39,298 nucleotides of DNA from an uncultured Lactobacillus sp. (GTDB lineage Bacteria > Bacillota > Bacilli > Lactobacillales > Lactobacillaceae). Where the stretch lies: assembly GCA_947641735.1 (NCBI GenBank), contig CANRQR010000010.1, forward strand, positions 1-39,298. Reading direction: 5' to 3'. Below the pieces are notes generated by a model. It was not told where the DNA came from. It did no database searches and saw only the letters and a list, made by a program, of their open reading frames with translations. Each line of letters begins with the position of its first letter. Positions within the stretch are counted from its first letter, which is position 1. Made by a program: the position numbers and the translations under genes. Positions 29,533 to 39,247 of this stretch are shown here, piece after piece.

Positions 29533-30662
29533 TGGTTCCAGGAATTCATCGTCCAGCCGTAGTAAAGGTAAACTTGGGCGCTATTAAAAGAAATCTGAAA
29601 AATGAGATGGGGCATCTAGAGCCCGGCCAAAAGATGCTTGCCGTTGTAAAAGCAAACGGCTACGGACACGGTGCAGTAGAAGTAGCTAGAGTGGCAGATA
29701 AGGTAGGAGCAGCCGGATTTTGCGTTGCAATTTTAGATGAAGCATTAGAGTTAAGACGTGCAGATATTACAAAACCAATTTTAGTTTTAGGCGTTGTTTC
29801 TCCTGAATATGCTCCAATTACTGCTGTAAATAACGTTTCATTGACTGTTCCAAACTTAGAATGGCTTAAAGAAGCAGAGAAGTACTTAAAAGATGCAAAT
29901 TTGCAATTGAAGATTCATTTAGGTATTGATTCGGGAATGGGTAGAATCGGATTTAATGAAGACGCAGACTTTATTGCTGCTAATGAATTTTTGGAGAATA
30001 ACGATAATTTCTTTATTGAAGGAATGTTTGCCCATTTTGCTTCTGCTGATAGCAGTGATGAAACTTATTTCAAACATCAATGTGAAAAATTTAATCATAT
30101 GAAGAGTTTGCTTACTGTAAAGCCAAAATGGATTCATCAGAATAATACGGCAGCAAGTATTTTTCATGATGGAATTAAAAGTGATTTAGTTAGATTTGGT
30201 ATTGGAATTTATGGTTTAAATCCTTCTTCTAATCCTAATTCTCCAGACTTAAAATCAAATATTCCGTTAGAGCCGGCCTTATCATTTGAAAGTGAATTGA
30301 CTCATGTTAAGACAATTCACCAAGGTGATGGTGTTGGATATGGCTCGACCTTTGTTGCAGATGAAGATACAATTATTGGAACCGTACCCGTTGGGTATGC
30401 GGATGGATTTATTAGAAAATTTCAAGGTTTCAAGGTTAAAGTGGGAGATACGTACTGTCCAATTGTTGGCCGAATTTGTATGGATCAATTTATGGTTAAG
30501 ATGCCTAAAAAGATGCCAGTAGGAACCAAAGTAACCATCATTTCTTCTAATCCTAATGATCAAAATAATATTAAAGATGCAGCTGATTATGTTGACACAA
30601 TTCATTATGAAGTTGCTTGCTTATTAAATGATCGTTTACCACGTGTATATTACGAAAAGTAA
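29532..30662 (+). CDS. alr: alanine racemase
   Basis: The 376-residue PLP enzyme makes D-alanine for peptidoglycan and teichoic acid. The PLP lysine is Lys40 in [11 protein letters not shown]; the second catalytic residue is the Tyr in DGVGYGSTF. Also visible are [12 protein letters not shown], the phosphate-binding [13 protein letters not shown] and [13 protein letters not shown] near the C-terminus. Fold type III, normal length. It overlaps acpS by one base and supplies D-Ala for the murF-dependent step encoded about 2 kb upstream. A strong terminator follows. Confidence 0.97.
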   Translation: MVPGIHRPAVVKVNLGAIKRNLKNEMGHLEPGQKMLAVVKANGYGHGAVEVARVADKVGAAGFCVAILDEALELRRADITKPILVLGVVSPEYAPITAVNNVSLTVPNLEWLKEAEKYLKDANLQLKIHLGIDSGMGRIGFNEDADFIAANEFLENNDNFFIEGMFAHFASADSSDETYFKHQCEKFNHMKSLLTVKPKWIHQNNTAASIFHDGIKSDLVRFGIGIYGLNPSSNPNSPDLKSNIPLEPALSFESELTHVKTIHQGDGVGYGSTFVADEDTIIGTVPVGYADGFIRKFQGFKVKVGDTYCPIVGRICMDQFMVKMPKKMPVGTKVTIISSNPNDQNNIKDAADYVDTIHYEVACLLNDRLPRVYYEK

Positions 30663-30667
30663 AAATA

Positions 30668-30707
30668 AAAGCTTGTTTAACCAATTTGGCTAAACAAGCT
30701 TTTTTAA
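30668..30707. terminator. terminator of acpS-alr, usable from both sides
   Basis: Perfect 13-bp stem AAAAGCTTGTTTA (30668-30680) with TAAACAAGCTTTT (30692-30704), T-run on plus and A/T-rich exit on minus. It separates alr from the convergent CBS gene. Confidence 0.85.
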
Positions 30708-30725
30708 CTATAGTAATTAAGATAA

Positions 30726-31406
30726 TTAGTCTTTTAATTCTCCAGGTTTTTCTGCACTACGGATTGTTAGGCCTGATTGAAGATCTTCAATTTCGGCAAC
30801 AACGAAACCTTTCTTTTCAAGTCGGTTGACGATAGCGGCCATAGTTTCGCGAGAAACACCGATAGGAAGAGTAAATAAGTTACGACGAACTAGTTCACCA
30901 GTTTTGACATCTAAAGTTAAACAACCGGCAATATTACTATATTTAGAAATAATTTTTGCCATTTTAACTAAATTACCACGGTCATTATCCGAGAGGATAG
31001 TCAAAACATAAGAACCATTTTTGATATTCCAAGCATCAGAAAGCATATCTAGTAAACGGGAGTGAGTCAAAATTCCATAGAAATGGTTTTCTTCATCCAA
31101 TACAGCGATGTATGGAAGGTCTTTAATGTTAAAGAATACACGGAAGAAAGGAGAATTTACCTTAATTGTTTTAGTAGCATTTTTAAGCAAGTAAGTTACA
31201 GGTAGATTCATGTCGCCGCCTTGAGACTTGTGACGGTAAATGTGCATTTTATAAATGTTTCCCCGAAAAATGGTTCCTGTATCATCTAAAATAGGGACAC
31301 AACGAAAGCCGGAGTCTTCTAATATTTTTAATGCTTCGGCAAGAGTAGCTTTTTCGTTGACTGTAGTTAAGTAATCTTTTTTATAGACAAGAGATTTAAT
31401 TAGCAT
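30726..31406 (-). CDS. cbpA: CBS-domain protein with ACT-like C-terminus, CbpA-like
   Basis: The 226-residue protein has two CBS motifs in the first 135 residues. The first is ATLAEALKILEDSGFRCVPILDDTGTIFRG and the second PYIAVLDEENHFYGILTHSRLLDML. An ACT-like domain from about 150 carries ISKYSNIAGCLTLDVKTGELVRR and GVSRETMAAIVNRLEKKGF. This CBS-CBS-ACT layout matches the c-di-AMP-binding protein CbpA described in Listeria. A role as a second-messenger receptor is inferred from architecture. GGAGG lies six bases before the ATG, and TATAAT (forward 31440-31445) marks the promoter. Confidence 0.78.
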   Translation of the reverse strand: MLIKSLVYKKDYLTTVNEKATLAEALKILEDSGFRCVPILDDTGTIFRGNIYKMHIYRHKSQGGDMNLPVTYLLKNATKTIKVNSPFFRVFFNIKDLPYIAVLDEENHFYGILTHSRLLDMLSDAWNIKNGSYVLTILSDNDRGNLVKMAKIISKYSNIAGCLTLDVKTGELVRRNLFTLPIGVSRETMAAIVNRLEKKGFVVAEIEDLQSGLTIRSAEKPGELKD

Positions 31407-31500
31407 GATTAGCCTCCATACATCTGAAATTTACAAGCCATTATACCATAGTTTTATATAAAAATTAAAGACTGATTAAACAACTTTAATTTAGAAAATA

Positions 31501-31530
31501 AAAGAGCATCCACAAAATGTGAATGCTCTC
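31501..31530 (-). terminator. terminator of ldh
   Basis: AGAGCAT (31503-31509) pairs with ATGCTCT (31523-31529), inner CAC/GTG; on the minus strand it is followed by TTTTATTTTC. Confidence 0.8.
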
Positions 31531-31552
31531 TTACAGGAAAAAGTCTTAATTA

Positions 31553-32527
<975 letters not shown>

Positions 32528-32569
32528 CTAATACTTCCTTCCATATTAGTGATTTATTTAACAATAACG

Positions 32570-32578
32570 ATTATATCA
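32570..32578 (-). promoter_or_regulatory. extended -10 promoter of ldh
   Basis: On the minus strand this reads TGATATAAT, a perfect TGn-TATAAT element 46 bp before the ldh ATG. No strong -35 box is seen at 17 bp. Confidence 0.65.
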
Positions 32579-32643
32579 TATTGGAATTTAAAAATTAAAA
32601 ATATAATTTTAAAGATCTAATTAATTATTTGTAAGTAAGCGTG

Positions 32644-32652
32644 TGCTATAAT
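32644..32652 (+). promoter_or_regulatory. extended -10 promoter of the pth-mfd unit
   Basis: TGCTATAAT (32644-32652) is a perfect extended -10 element, about 57 bp before the pth ATG. Confidence 0.65.
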
Positions 32653-32708
32653 CTCAAGAGCAATAAGCAGATTTAGAATGAAATATTTATCAAAGAGGAT
32701 GAAAAAGA

Positions 32709-33266
32709 ATGAAGTTAATTGCAGGTTTAGGAAATCCAGGTAGAAAATATGATCAGACTAAGCATAATACAGGTTTTATGGCATTAGATCATTATTTAGA
32801 GAAAAATGGTTTAACCCTAGATAAGAATAAGTTTGACGGCTTATGGACAAAACAAAAGATCAATGGTGAAGATGTGATTTTTCTTGAACCACAGACTTTT
32901 ATGAACGATTCGGGAAAATCAATCGCGCAAGTAGCCAATTTCTTCAAAATTAAGCCTGAAGATATTTTAGTTATTCATGATGATATGGACATGCCAATTG
33001 GAAAGATTAGAATTCGTGCAAATGGTAAATCAGGAGGTCATAATGGAATTAAGAGCATTATGGCTTGCTTAGGAACGAACAATTTTAATCGATTAAAAAT
33101 TGGAATTCGTCATCCTGAAAACGAAAGTGTTGTTTCTTGGGTATTAAGTCCCTTTAATAATTACCAGCAAAAACTGATGGATGCAGCTTTTGAGACAAGC
33201 GAGAATGTCATTAATGATTTTATTAAAGGGAAGAACGCCCAATATTTAATGAATCAGTATAATTAG
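32709..33266 (+). CDS. pth: peptidyl-tRNA hydrolase
   Basis: The 185-residue enzyme releases tRNA from stalled peptidyl-tRNA. Family motifs are IAGLGNPGRKYDQTKHNTGF with catalytic His19 and Asn20, the EPQTFMNDSG substrate loop, VIHDDMDMP and GKSGGHNGIKSI. It is of normal length. GAGGATG-like ribosome site upstream. The stop codon is one base from the mfd start codon, the standard pth-mfd arrangement of Firmicutes, which ties expression of ribosome rescue with transcription-coupled repair. Confidence 0.97.
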   Translation: MKLIAGLGNPGRKYDQTKHNTGFMALDHYLEKNGLTLDKNKFDGLWTKQKINGEDVIFLEPQTFMNDSGKSIAQVANFFKIKPEDILVIHDDMDMPIGKIRIRANGKSGGHNGIKSIMACLGTNNFNRLKIGIRHPENESVVSWVLSPFNNYQQKLMDAAFETSENVINDFIKGKNAQYLMNQYN

Positions 33267-33267
33267 A

Positions 33268-36200
33268 ATGAACATTACAGAGTTAATAAAAAAAGATAAA
33301 GAGTTAAATAATTTTATTGAAAAAGCTCCAGTAGAAAAAAGATCGCTTTTAACTGGAGTAAATTCAGGTGCTTTTGCTGCTGTACTGATGCAAATGCTAA
33401 AAGCTTGGCAGCAGCCATTGATTTTAGTTGAAGATAATGAAGAAAAGGCGCAGACTCTTTTAGATGAATTAGGAAACTTATTGCCTGATGATATGGTATT
33501 TAGCTTCCCAGTTGATGCTACAATTGCTACCCAAACGGCTATTGCATCTCCGGACGAACTTAGTCAAAGATTGCAGACCTTAGAGTTTTTAGCTGAAAAG
33601 AGAGCGGGGATTGTTGTAGTAACGCCTCAAGCTTTACAGTATAAGTTAAGTGATCCGAGAGATTTTACTAAGGCAAAAAAGATATTTAAGCCTGAGGTAG
33701 AATTCGATTTAGATAAGTTAACTGAATGGCTTACGCAGGCCGGGTATCGCAGAGAAAGCATTGTAGCCCGTCCTGGAGAATTTGCTCGTCGAGGAGATAT
33801 TCTTGATATTTATCCTTTGGATCAAGAGAATCCGATTCGAATTGAATTCTTTGGGGATGAAGTTGATACCGTAAAGGAGTTTGATTCAGCTACACAGCGT
33901 AGTTTAGAAGAAAAAGACAGTATTTCAATTGGCCCAGCTCTAGATCGAGTATTTTCACCACATAATTTTCAAGAAGCGGTAGAAAAAATAAAGCAGGATA
34001 TGAGCGAATCAATTGCTGAAGAAGAGAGCGTTAAAAATCATTTTGTTAAGGCAATTGATTTATTAGAAGCTGGTGGTTTACCAGATAACTATGCCTTTTT
34101 AATTGATTATTTACTTCCGCGATCTTTCAATTTAATTGATTATTTAGATAAAGATGGCTTATTACTATTTGATGATTGGCAGTCCATAAAAAAGAATGTA
34201 GCTGATGTGGATGCTCAAAATGAAGCTTTTATTTCCGAAGAAATAAAAGCCGGAGCAATGCTGAATAGTCAAAAATTACGCCATAGTTTTGAGCGAGTTG
34301 TTCAAAAATCAAAGCAAGCTCAGATTTTATTCTCGCTTTTCCAAAAAGGAATGGGCCGATTAAAATTTGATCAAATTCTTAACTTTACCACACGAGAAGT
34401 TCAACAGTTCTTTAGTCAAATGCCTTTGATTAAAAGTGAGCTAACACGATTTTCTAATGAAGGAAATACGGTTATCTTGCAAGCTGATTCGGAAACTCGT
34501 GCCAAGCAAATCGCTCAAAATTTAGTTGATTATGGTGTTGATATTCCGGTTGTAAAAGCAGATCAACTTTTATCAAATAAAGCTCAAATAACTGTAGGTA
34601 ATTTTGCACATGGTTTTGCTTTACCTAGTTTAGATTTGGTTTATTTAACTGAACGAGAATTATTCAATCAAAGACCACATCACCGCAAACGTGTTAAGAC
34701 TCTTGAAAATGCTCAACGGTTAAGAAACTATAATGAATTAAAACCAGGCGATTATGTTGTTCATGTCAATCATGGTATTGGACGGTTTGAAGGAATTAAA
34801 ACATTAGATGTAGATGGTAAAAAACGTGACTATATCACTATTACTTATCAACATCATGATCAGCTATTTGTCCCTGCTGACCAATTAGGTTTAGTACAAA
34901 AATATGTGGCTTCTGAAGGCAGAGTTCCTCATATTAATAAATTGGGAAGCTCTGAGTGGACTAAGACTAAAAAACGGGTTCAGTCAAAAGTTGAAGATAT
35001 CGCAGATGATTTGATTGAACTGTACGCAAAACGTGAATCTGAAAAAGGATTTGCTTTCAGTCCGGATGATGATTTACAAAAAGAATTTGAAGATGCTTTC
35101 CCATATCCTGAAACTCCAGATCAGCTTCGTTCAATTAGAGAAATTAAGGCTGATATGGAAAGTCCGAAGCCAATGGATCGACTTTTAGTGGGAGATGTAG
35201 GCTTTGGTAAAACTGAAGTTGCCTTGAGAGCTGCTTTTAAAGCAATTCGGGATGGAAAACAAGTTGCCTTTTTAGCTCCAACTACTATTTTGGCGCAACA
35301 ACATTTTGAAACCATGCAAGACCGCTTTAAAGATTTTCCAGTCAATTGTGCGCTTTTATCACGTTTTCAAACTCCTGCTGAAGTGAAGGAGATAGTTGAA
35401 GGTGTAAAAAGTGGCAAGATTGATATGGTCGTTGGAACACACCGCTTGCTCTCAAAAGATGTCCAATTTAAAGACCTAGGCTTGTTAATTATTGATGAAG
35501 AACAGCGATTTGGAGTTAAGCATAAGGAAAGGCTAAAAGAATTAAAAGCCAATATCGATGTTTTGACTTTGACTGCTACTCCAATCCCTCGTACTTTACA
35601 TATGTCGATGGTAGGAGTACGAGATCTTTCAGTTATGGAGACGCCACCTACTAACCGTTATCCAATTCAAACTTATGTTATGGAAGAGATGCCAAGTATT
35701 GTTCGTGAGGCAGTCCTTAGAGAAATGAAGCGTAACGGGCAAGTATTTTTCTTACATAATCGGATTGATGATATCGATAAAGTTGTTAGTCAATTGGAAG
35801 AACTGATTCCAGAAGCTAAAATTGAATATATTCATGGTCGCATGAGTGAAAACCAAATGGAAGATATTATGTATCGTTTTTCAAAAAACGAATTTGATAT
35901 CTTGGTAACAACAACAATTATTGAAACGGGCGTTGATATGCCAAATGTTAATACTATGATTGTTGAAGATGCAGATCATTATGGATTAAGTCAGCTATAT
36001 CAATTACGTGGTCGAATAGGCAGAAGTGCCCGTTTAGCCTATGCCTATTTCCTTTATCAACCAAATAAAGTTTTAACTGAAATTGGTGAAAAACGGCTTA
36101 GTGCAATCCGCGACTTTACTGAATTAGGATCCGGCTTTAAAATTGCTATGCGTGATTTATCAATTAGAGGGGCCGGTAATATGCTTGGAAAACAGCAACA

Positions 36201-36765
36201 TGGCTTCATTGATAGTGTCGGTTATGATTTATATGCTCAAATGTTAGACGAAGCAATTAAGAAACGTAAAGGTAAAAAAGTTGTGGTTAAATCTAATGCA
36301 GAAGTTCAATTTGATTTGGAAGCATATATTCCCGATGATTATATTGCAGATCAAGAGCAAAAAATTGAGTTCTATAAGAAAATTAAGGGGATCAATGATC
36401 AAAAAGAGGCGGACAATATCGCAGATGAATTAATTGATCGCTTTGGTGATTATCCACTTGCTGTAGAAAATCTTTTGAATGTATCTACAGTTAAGGCAGA
36501 TGCGGATTTAGCTAAAGTTGTATCTCTTACTCAAAAATCAAATGATAAGTTGCAAGTCATTTTTAATAATCAAGCTAGTGAGGAATTAGAAGGGCCAAAT
36601 ATTTTTAAGGCCCTAGAACATGTATCCCTAAGAGCACGAATTACTATGGATCCGCAAAAGAGATTGAACGTAATGCTTGAGCTTGAGAAAAATATGAGTA
36701 CTAGACAATTATTTAATGAGCTTCATACATTCTTAGAAGCAGCTAGTGAGATTGTTCAAAAATAA
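33268..36765 (+). CDS. mfd: transcription-repair coupling factor
   Basis: The 1165-residue ATP-dependent translocase removes RNA polymerase stalled at DNA lesions and recruits UvrA. The N-terminal UvrB-like part carries REFARRGDILDIYPLD-type sequence (here GEFARRGDILDIYP). The RNA polymerase interaction domain holds LKPGDYVVHVNHGIGRFEGI, the CarD-like signature. The RecG-like motor has Walker A GDVGFGKTE, motif II DEEQRFG, TATPIPRT, and QLRGRIGRS near the end of the motor. A C-terminal TRCF domain follows. It has normal length and no interruptions. One base after pth; the S4 protein gene follows closely. Confidence 0.97.
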   Translation: MNITELIKKDKELNNFIEKAPVEKRSLLTGVNSGAFAAVLMQMLKAWQQPLILVEDNEEKAQTLLDELGNLLPDDMVFSFPVDATIATQTAIASPDELSQRLQTLEFLAEKRAGIVVVTPQALQYKLSDPRDFTKAKKIFKPEVEFDLDKLTEWLTQAGYRRESIVARPGEFARRGDILDIYPLDQENPIRIEFFGDEVDTVKEFDSATQRSLEEKDSISIGPALDRVFSPHNFQEAVEKIKQDMSESIAEEESVKNHFVKAIDLLEAGGLPDNYAFLIDYLLPRSFNLIDYLDKDGLLLFDDWQSIKKNVADVDAQNEAFISEEIKAGAMLNSQKLRHSFERVVQKSKQAQILFSLFQKGMGRLKFDQILNFTTREVQQFFSQMPLIKSELTRFSNEGNTVILQADSETRAKQIAQNLVDYGVDIPVVKADQLLSNKAQITVGNFAHGFALPSLDLVYLTERELFNQRPHHRKRVKTLENAQRLRNYNELKPGDYVVHVNHGIGRFEGIKTLDVDGKKRDYITITYQHHDQLFVPADQLGLVQKYVASEGRVPHINKLGSSEWTKTKKRVQSKVEDIADDLIELYAKRESEKGFAFSPDDDLQKEFEDAFPYPETPDQLRSIREIKADMESPKPMDRLLVGDVGFGKTEVALRAAFKAIRDGKQVAFLAPTTILAQQHFETMQDRFKDFPVNCALLSRFQTPAEVKEIVEGVKSGKIDMVVGTHRLLSKDVQFKDLGLLIIDEEQRFGVKHKERLKELKANIDVLTLTATPIPRTLHMSMVGVRDLSVMETPPTNRYPIQTYVMEEMPSIVREAVLREMKRNGQVFFLHNRIDDIDKVVSQLEELIPEAKIEYIHGRMSENQMEDIMYRFSKNEFDILVTTTIIETGVDMPNVNTMIVEDADHYGLSQLYQLRGRIGRSARLAYAYFLYQPNKVLTEIGEKRLSAIRDFTELGSGFKIAMRDLSIRGAGNMLGKQQHGFIDSVGYDLYAQMLDEAIKKRKGKKVVVKSNAEVQFDLEAYIPDDYIADQEQKIEFYKKIKGINDQKEADNIADELIDRFGDYPLAVENLLNVSTVKADADLAKVVSLTQKSNDKLQVIFNNQASEELEGPNIFKALEHVSLRARITMDPQKRLNVMLELEKNMSTRQLFNELHTFLEAASEIVQK

Positions 36766-36781
36766 GGAGAGAAAGAAAGTA

Positions 36782-37024
36782 ATGAGAATCGATAAGTTTT
36801 TAAAGGTATCTAGATTAGTTAAAAGACGTACTGTTGCTAAAGAAATGGCTGATCAAGGAAGAGTAAAAGTTAATGACCGAGTAGTAAAATCTAGCTATGA
36901 TGTTAAACTGGGTGATGTTATTGAAATCGGATTCGGTACAAAACAATTAAAAGCTCGTGTACTTGACTTAAGAGAAACAACTAAGAAGGCAGAAGCCAGT
37001 GACTTGTATGAGTTAATTGATTAA
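36782..37024 (+). CDS. rqcP: S4-domain RNA-binding protein RqcP
   Basis: The 80-residue protein (formerly YabO) is a small S4 domain: MRIDKFLKVSRLVKRRTVAKEMADQGRVKVNDRVVKSSYDV, split by the usual turn. In Gram-positive bacteria RqcP works with RqcH on stalled 50S subunits in alanine tailing of nascent chains. The frame is open from 36746 inside mfd, but AAGGAG at 36764-36769 and the conserved MRIDKFL start favour 36782. It belongs to the pth-mfd-rqcP run and is followed by a separate promoter for divIC. Confidence 0.92.
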   Translation: MRIDKFLKVSRLVKRRTVAKEMADQGRVKVNDRVVKSSYDVKLGDVIEIGFGTKQLKARVLDLRETTKKAEASDLYELID

Positions 37025-37064
37025 TGACAAGGGAAGAGTAAGGTGTTATATTAATAACAAGTGG

Positions 37065-37073
37065 TGATATAAT
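37065..37073 (+). promoter_or_regulatory. extended -10 promoter before divIC
   Basis: TGATATAAT is a perfect TGn-TATAAT element 39 bp before the divIC ATG. A dyad GTTAT-ATTA-ATAAC lies just upstream near 37045-37058. Confidence 0.6.
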
Positions 37074-37112
37074 TAAGATTTAGAATAATGACGAAAAGGC
37101 AGGGACACGTGT

Positions 37113-37490
37113 ATGCAAAGAGGGCCACGACTTTATAATGCCTTAAGCGATGAAGAACGTTTAGCGCGCCTGCGACGCAAAGCCGCTAGGAAAGAAAAAG
37201 AAGTTCATCGTGTAAGGAAAAATCGAATTATTGCTTGTTTTGCAATTGCATTTTTAATTTTTGGGCTACAATTAATTATGGTTCATATCCAGACTGGTCG
37301 AATTAATAACCAGATTCAAGCAAATAAGACGGAGTTAAATCAAGTTAACAAAACTAATAAGAAATTAAAAGCGCAGGTTGCTGACTTAAAAGATCCTGAC
37401 TATGTGGCTAAAGTAATTCGTTATAAGTTTTATTATTCTAAATCTGGTGAATCAATTTATACTCTTCCTGAAAAAGAGGAGGATTATTAG
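37113..37490 (+). CDS. divIC: septum formation initiator DivIC/FtsB
   Basis: The 125-residue bitopic protein has a basic cytoplasmic segment (LARLRRKAARKEKEVHRVRKN), one TM helix (about 39-57), and an extracellular coiled coil (about 60-95; QIQANKTELNQVNKTNKKLKAQV). The end is the DivIC-type YVAKVIRYKFYYSKSGESIYTLP. It joins FtsL and DivIB in the divisome. Position between the S4 protein gene and yabR is the standard Firmicutes order. Its stop codon overlaps the yabR GTG by one base. Confidence 0.95.
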   Translation: MQRGPRLYNALSDEERLARLRRKAARKEKEVHRVRKNRIIACFAIAFLIFGLQLIMVHIQTGRINNQIQANKTELNQVNKTNKKLKAQVADLKDPDYVAKVIRYKFYYSKSGESIYTLPEKEEDY

Positions 37491-37846
37491 TGAAATTTCC
37501 AATTGGATTAAGGCTCAATGCTAAAGTGAATAATATTACTAAAATTGGGATTTTTGTAACTTTACCACATCGACATCATGGTTTGATTTTCCATAAAGAC
37601 TTCGGTGACAAGTGGGAAAGTGTTAAAAAGAAGTATAGTGTTGGAGACGAAATTCGTGTTGTTGTGATCAATAATCATGAAGGAAAAATTTCTCTATCAT
37701 TGAGTCAGGTAAATAATTCTGATTTAGTTGATCCAACTAATGAATTTAAAGATAGCAAAGATTTTACTCCACTAGCTAAATTATTAGAGAAATCTACTGA
37801 TAAAATAGCTAATTTAAAAAATCAATTGAATTTAAGTGACCAATAG
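37490..37846 (+). CDS. yabR: S1-domain RNA-binding protein YabR
   Basis: The 118-residue protein is a single S1 OB-fold domain (about 5-75; LNAKVNNITKIGIFVTLPHRHHGLIFHKDFG, then YSVGDEIRVVVINNHEGKISLSLSQ) with a charged C-terminal tail. It starts at GTG, overlapping the divIC stop codon (TAGTG), after an AGAGGAGG site. YabR-like proteins are small RNA- or ribosome-associated general stress proteins; the exact role is open. Its stop codon lies in the loop of an intrinsic terminator. Confidence 0.9.
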   Translation: MKFPIGLRLNAKVNNITKIGIFVTLPHRHHGLIFHKDFGDKWESVKKKYSVGDEIRVVVINNHEGKISLSLSQVNNSDLVDPTNEFKDSKDFTPLAKLLEKSTDKIANLKNQLNLSDQ

Positions 37847-37860
37847 TGGTCACTTTTTTA
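37834..37860 (+). terminator. terminator inside the yabR end, just before tilS
   Basis: Perfect 8-bp stem AAGTGACC (37834-37841) with GGTCACTT (37848-37855), followed by T residues. The yabR TAG is in the loop, and the tilS ATG is only 9 bp after the T-run. Confidence 0.75.
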
Positions 37861-37868
37861 ATCTAAAA

Positions 37869-39164
37869 ATGACAAAATTTACAACTTTTTTTACTGAAAA
37901 TAATATTGAAATAAAAAATAAAAAATTTTTACTGGCTGCAAGCGGCGGTCCAGATTCAGTAGCGTTGCTGAAGATGTTGGTTAATTTTTTACCTAATCCA
38001 TCTGAACAATTGATTGTTGCACATTTGGACCATTGTCTAAGAGATGATAGCTTTTTAGAAAGCCAACTTTTACAAAGATTAACTTCAGCCCTTAAAGTAA
38101 AGCTAGTAGAAAAAAAGTGGCCAGTTGAACTTCATCCGCAAGCTGGGGTTGAAGCAAAAGCCAGAGAGTACCGTTATGCATTCCTGGCAAAGGTTGGAAG
38201 AAAGTATCAAACTGATTATCTTTTAACGGCACATCACGGGGATGATTTAATTGAAAATATTTTATTGAAGTTTATTCGCTCTGGGGATGTAGCTGAAATG
38301 AATAGTCTTCAAATTGTGGGAAATCTCGGTTCAATGAAATTGTTGCGCCCTTTAGTTAAATATTCTAAAGATGAATTATTGAAATATGATAAGGACCACC
38401 ATCTTGATTTCATTGAAGATAAAACTAATTTTGAAGATGACACTTTAAGAAATCGTTTGAGACATCATGTTGTTCCATTATTAAAGAAAGAGACAAGTCA
38501 TCTAGTTAAAAATGCTAACCACTTTAGTGAGAGTGTAGCGTTACTTTCAAAGTGTCAGAGTGATCTCTTTGATAGTTTACCTTCTCCAATAAATTTTAGT
38601 AAAGCGCTACGGGGTAAAAAGGAAGATATAGCTCGGTTAAATACACATGAAGCGGCAGCTTTTTTTGATTATTTAATCTATAAAAAGTGGCATCAAAGAA
38701 TCCATTTTGATGAAATTGACTTGAATAAAAATGTGATTTTCAATAAAGAAAATTTTCAATTGCTTTTTTATCAAAAATATTACTATTTGATTAATAGAAA
38801 TGAATTAGCTGTAATTGATCCTAAAAGAAAACTAGTTAAATTAAATGAAAAATTTTCTTTGAACGGGAAAAAATATTTAATTACCCAGGATGAAAAGTCA
38901 CAAAAATTGGCTGGTTATTTTTATGGCGAAAAAGCAAAGTATTTAGAGGTAGGCAGCTTGCCACAAGGTAGTACATTAAAGTTAGCTACAGGAAAACAAA
39001 CTAAGGCCAAGAAAAAATTTGCTGAAAATGGGATTCCTTTGGCTTTAAGGCCGTATTGTTTGACAGTCTGGCAAGAGGAAAAGCCAGTCTATGTTGAAAG
39101 TGTTTATCAAAATCAAGAATATAACCCCAATTTTGTACGCTATAATGTATATATTTATTTTTAA
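37869..39164 (+). CDS. tilS: tRNA(Ile)-lysidine synthase
   Basis: The enzyme converts C34 of the CAU-anticodon isoleucine tRNA to lysidine so that it reads AUA. The PP-loop AASGGPDSVALL (SGGPDS 25-30) binds ATP, and HLDHCLRDDS, YLLTAHHGDDLIENILLKFIRSG and LRPLVKYSKDEL follow. A C-terminal TilS domain ends near 431 residues. An in-frame GTG at 37836 falls inside the upstream terminator stem, so ATG at 37869 is preferred. No clear Shine-Dalgarno precedes it. Expression may depend on read-through or an unseen promoter. Confidence 0.93.
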   Translation: MTKFTTFFTENNIEIKNKKFLLAASGGPDSVALLKMLVNFLPNPSEQLIVAHLDHCLRDDSFLESQLLQRLTSALKVKLVEKKWPVELHPQAGVEAKAREYRYAFLAKVGRKYQTDYLLTAHHGDDLIENILLKFIRSGDVAEMNSLQIVGNLGSMKLLRPLVKYSKDELLKYDKDHHLDFIEDKTNFEDDTLRNRLRHHVVPLLKKETSHLVKNANHFSESVALLSKCQSDLFDSLPSPINFSKALRGKKEDIARLNTHEAAAFFDYLIYKKWHQRIHFDEIDLNKNVIFNKENFQLLFYQKYYYLINRNELAVIDPKRKLVKLNEKFSLNGKKYLITQDEKSQKLAGYFYGEKAKYLEVGSLPQGSTLKLATGKQTKAKKKFAENGIPLALRPYCLTVWQEEKPVYVESVYQNQEYNPNFVRYNVYIYF

Positions 39165-39247
39165 GTTTATGCAAAGTTCTATGGTAAAAGCATAATTTGT
39201 GGTAAAATCGTTGGAGTAATTCCAAGAAGTGTCGCGGAGGTTAATAG

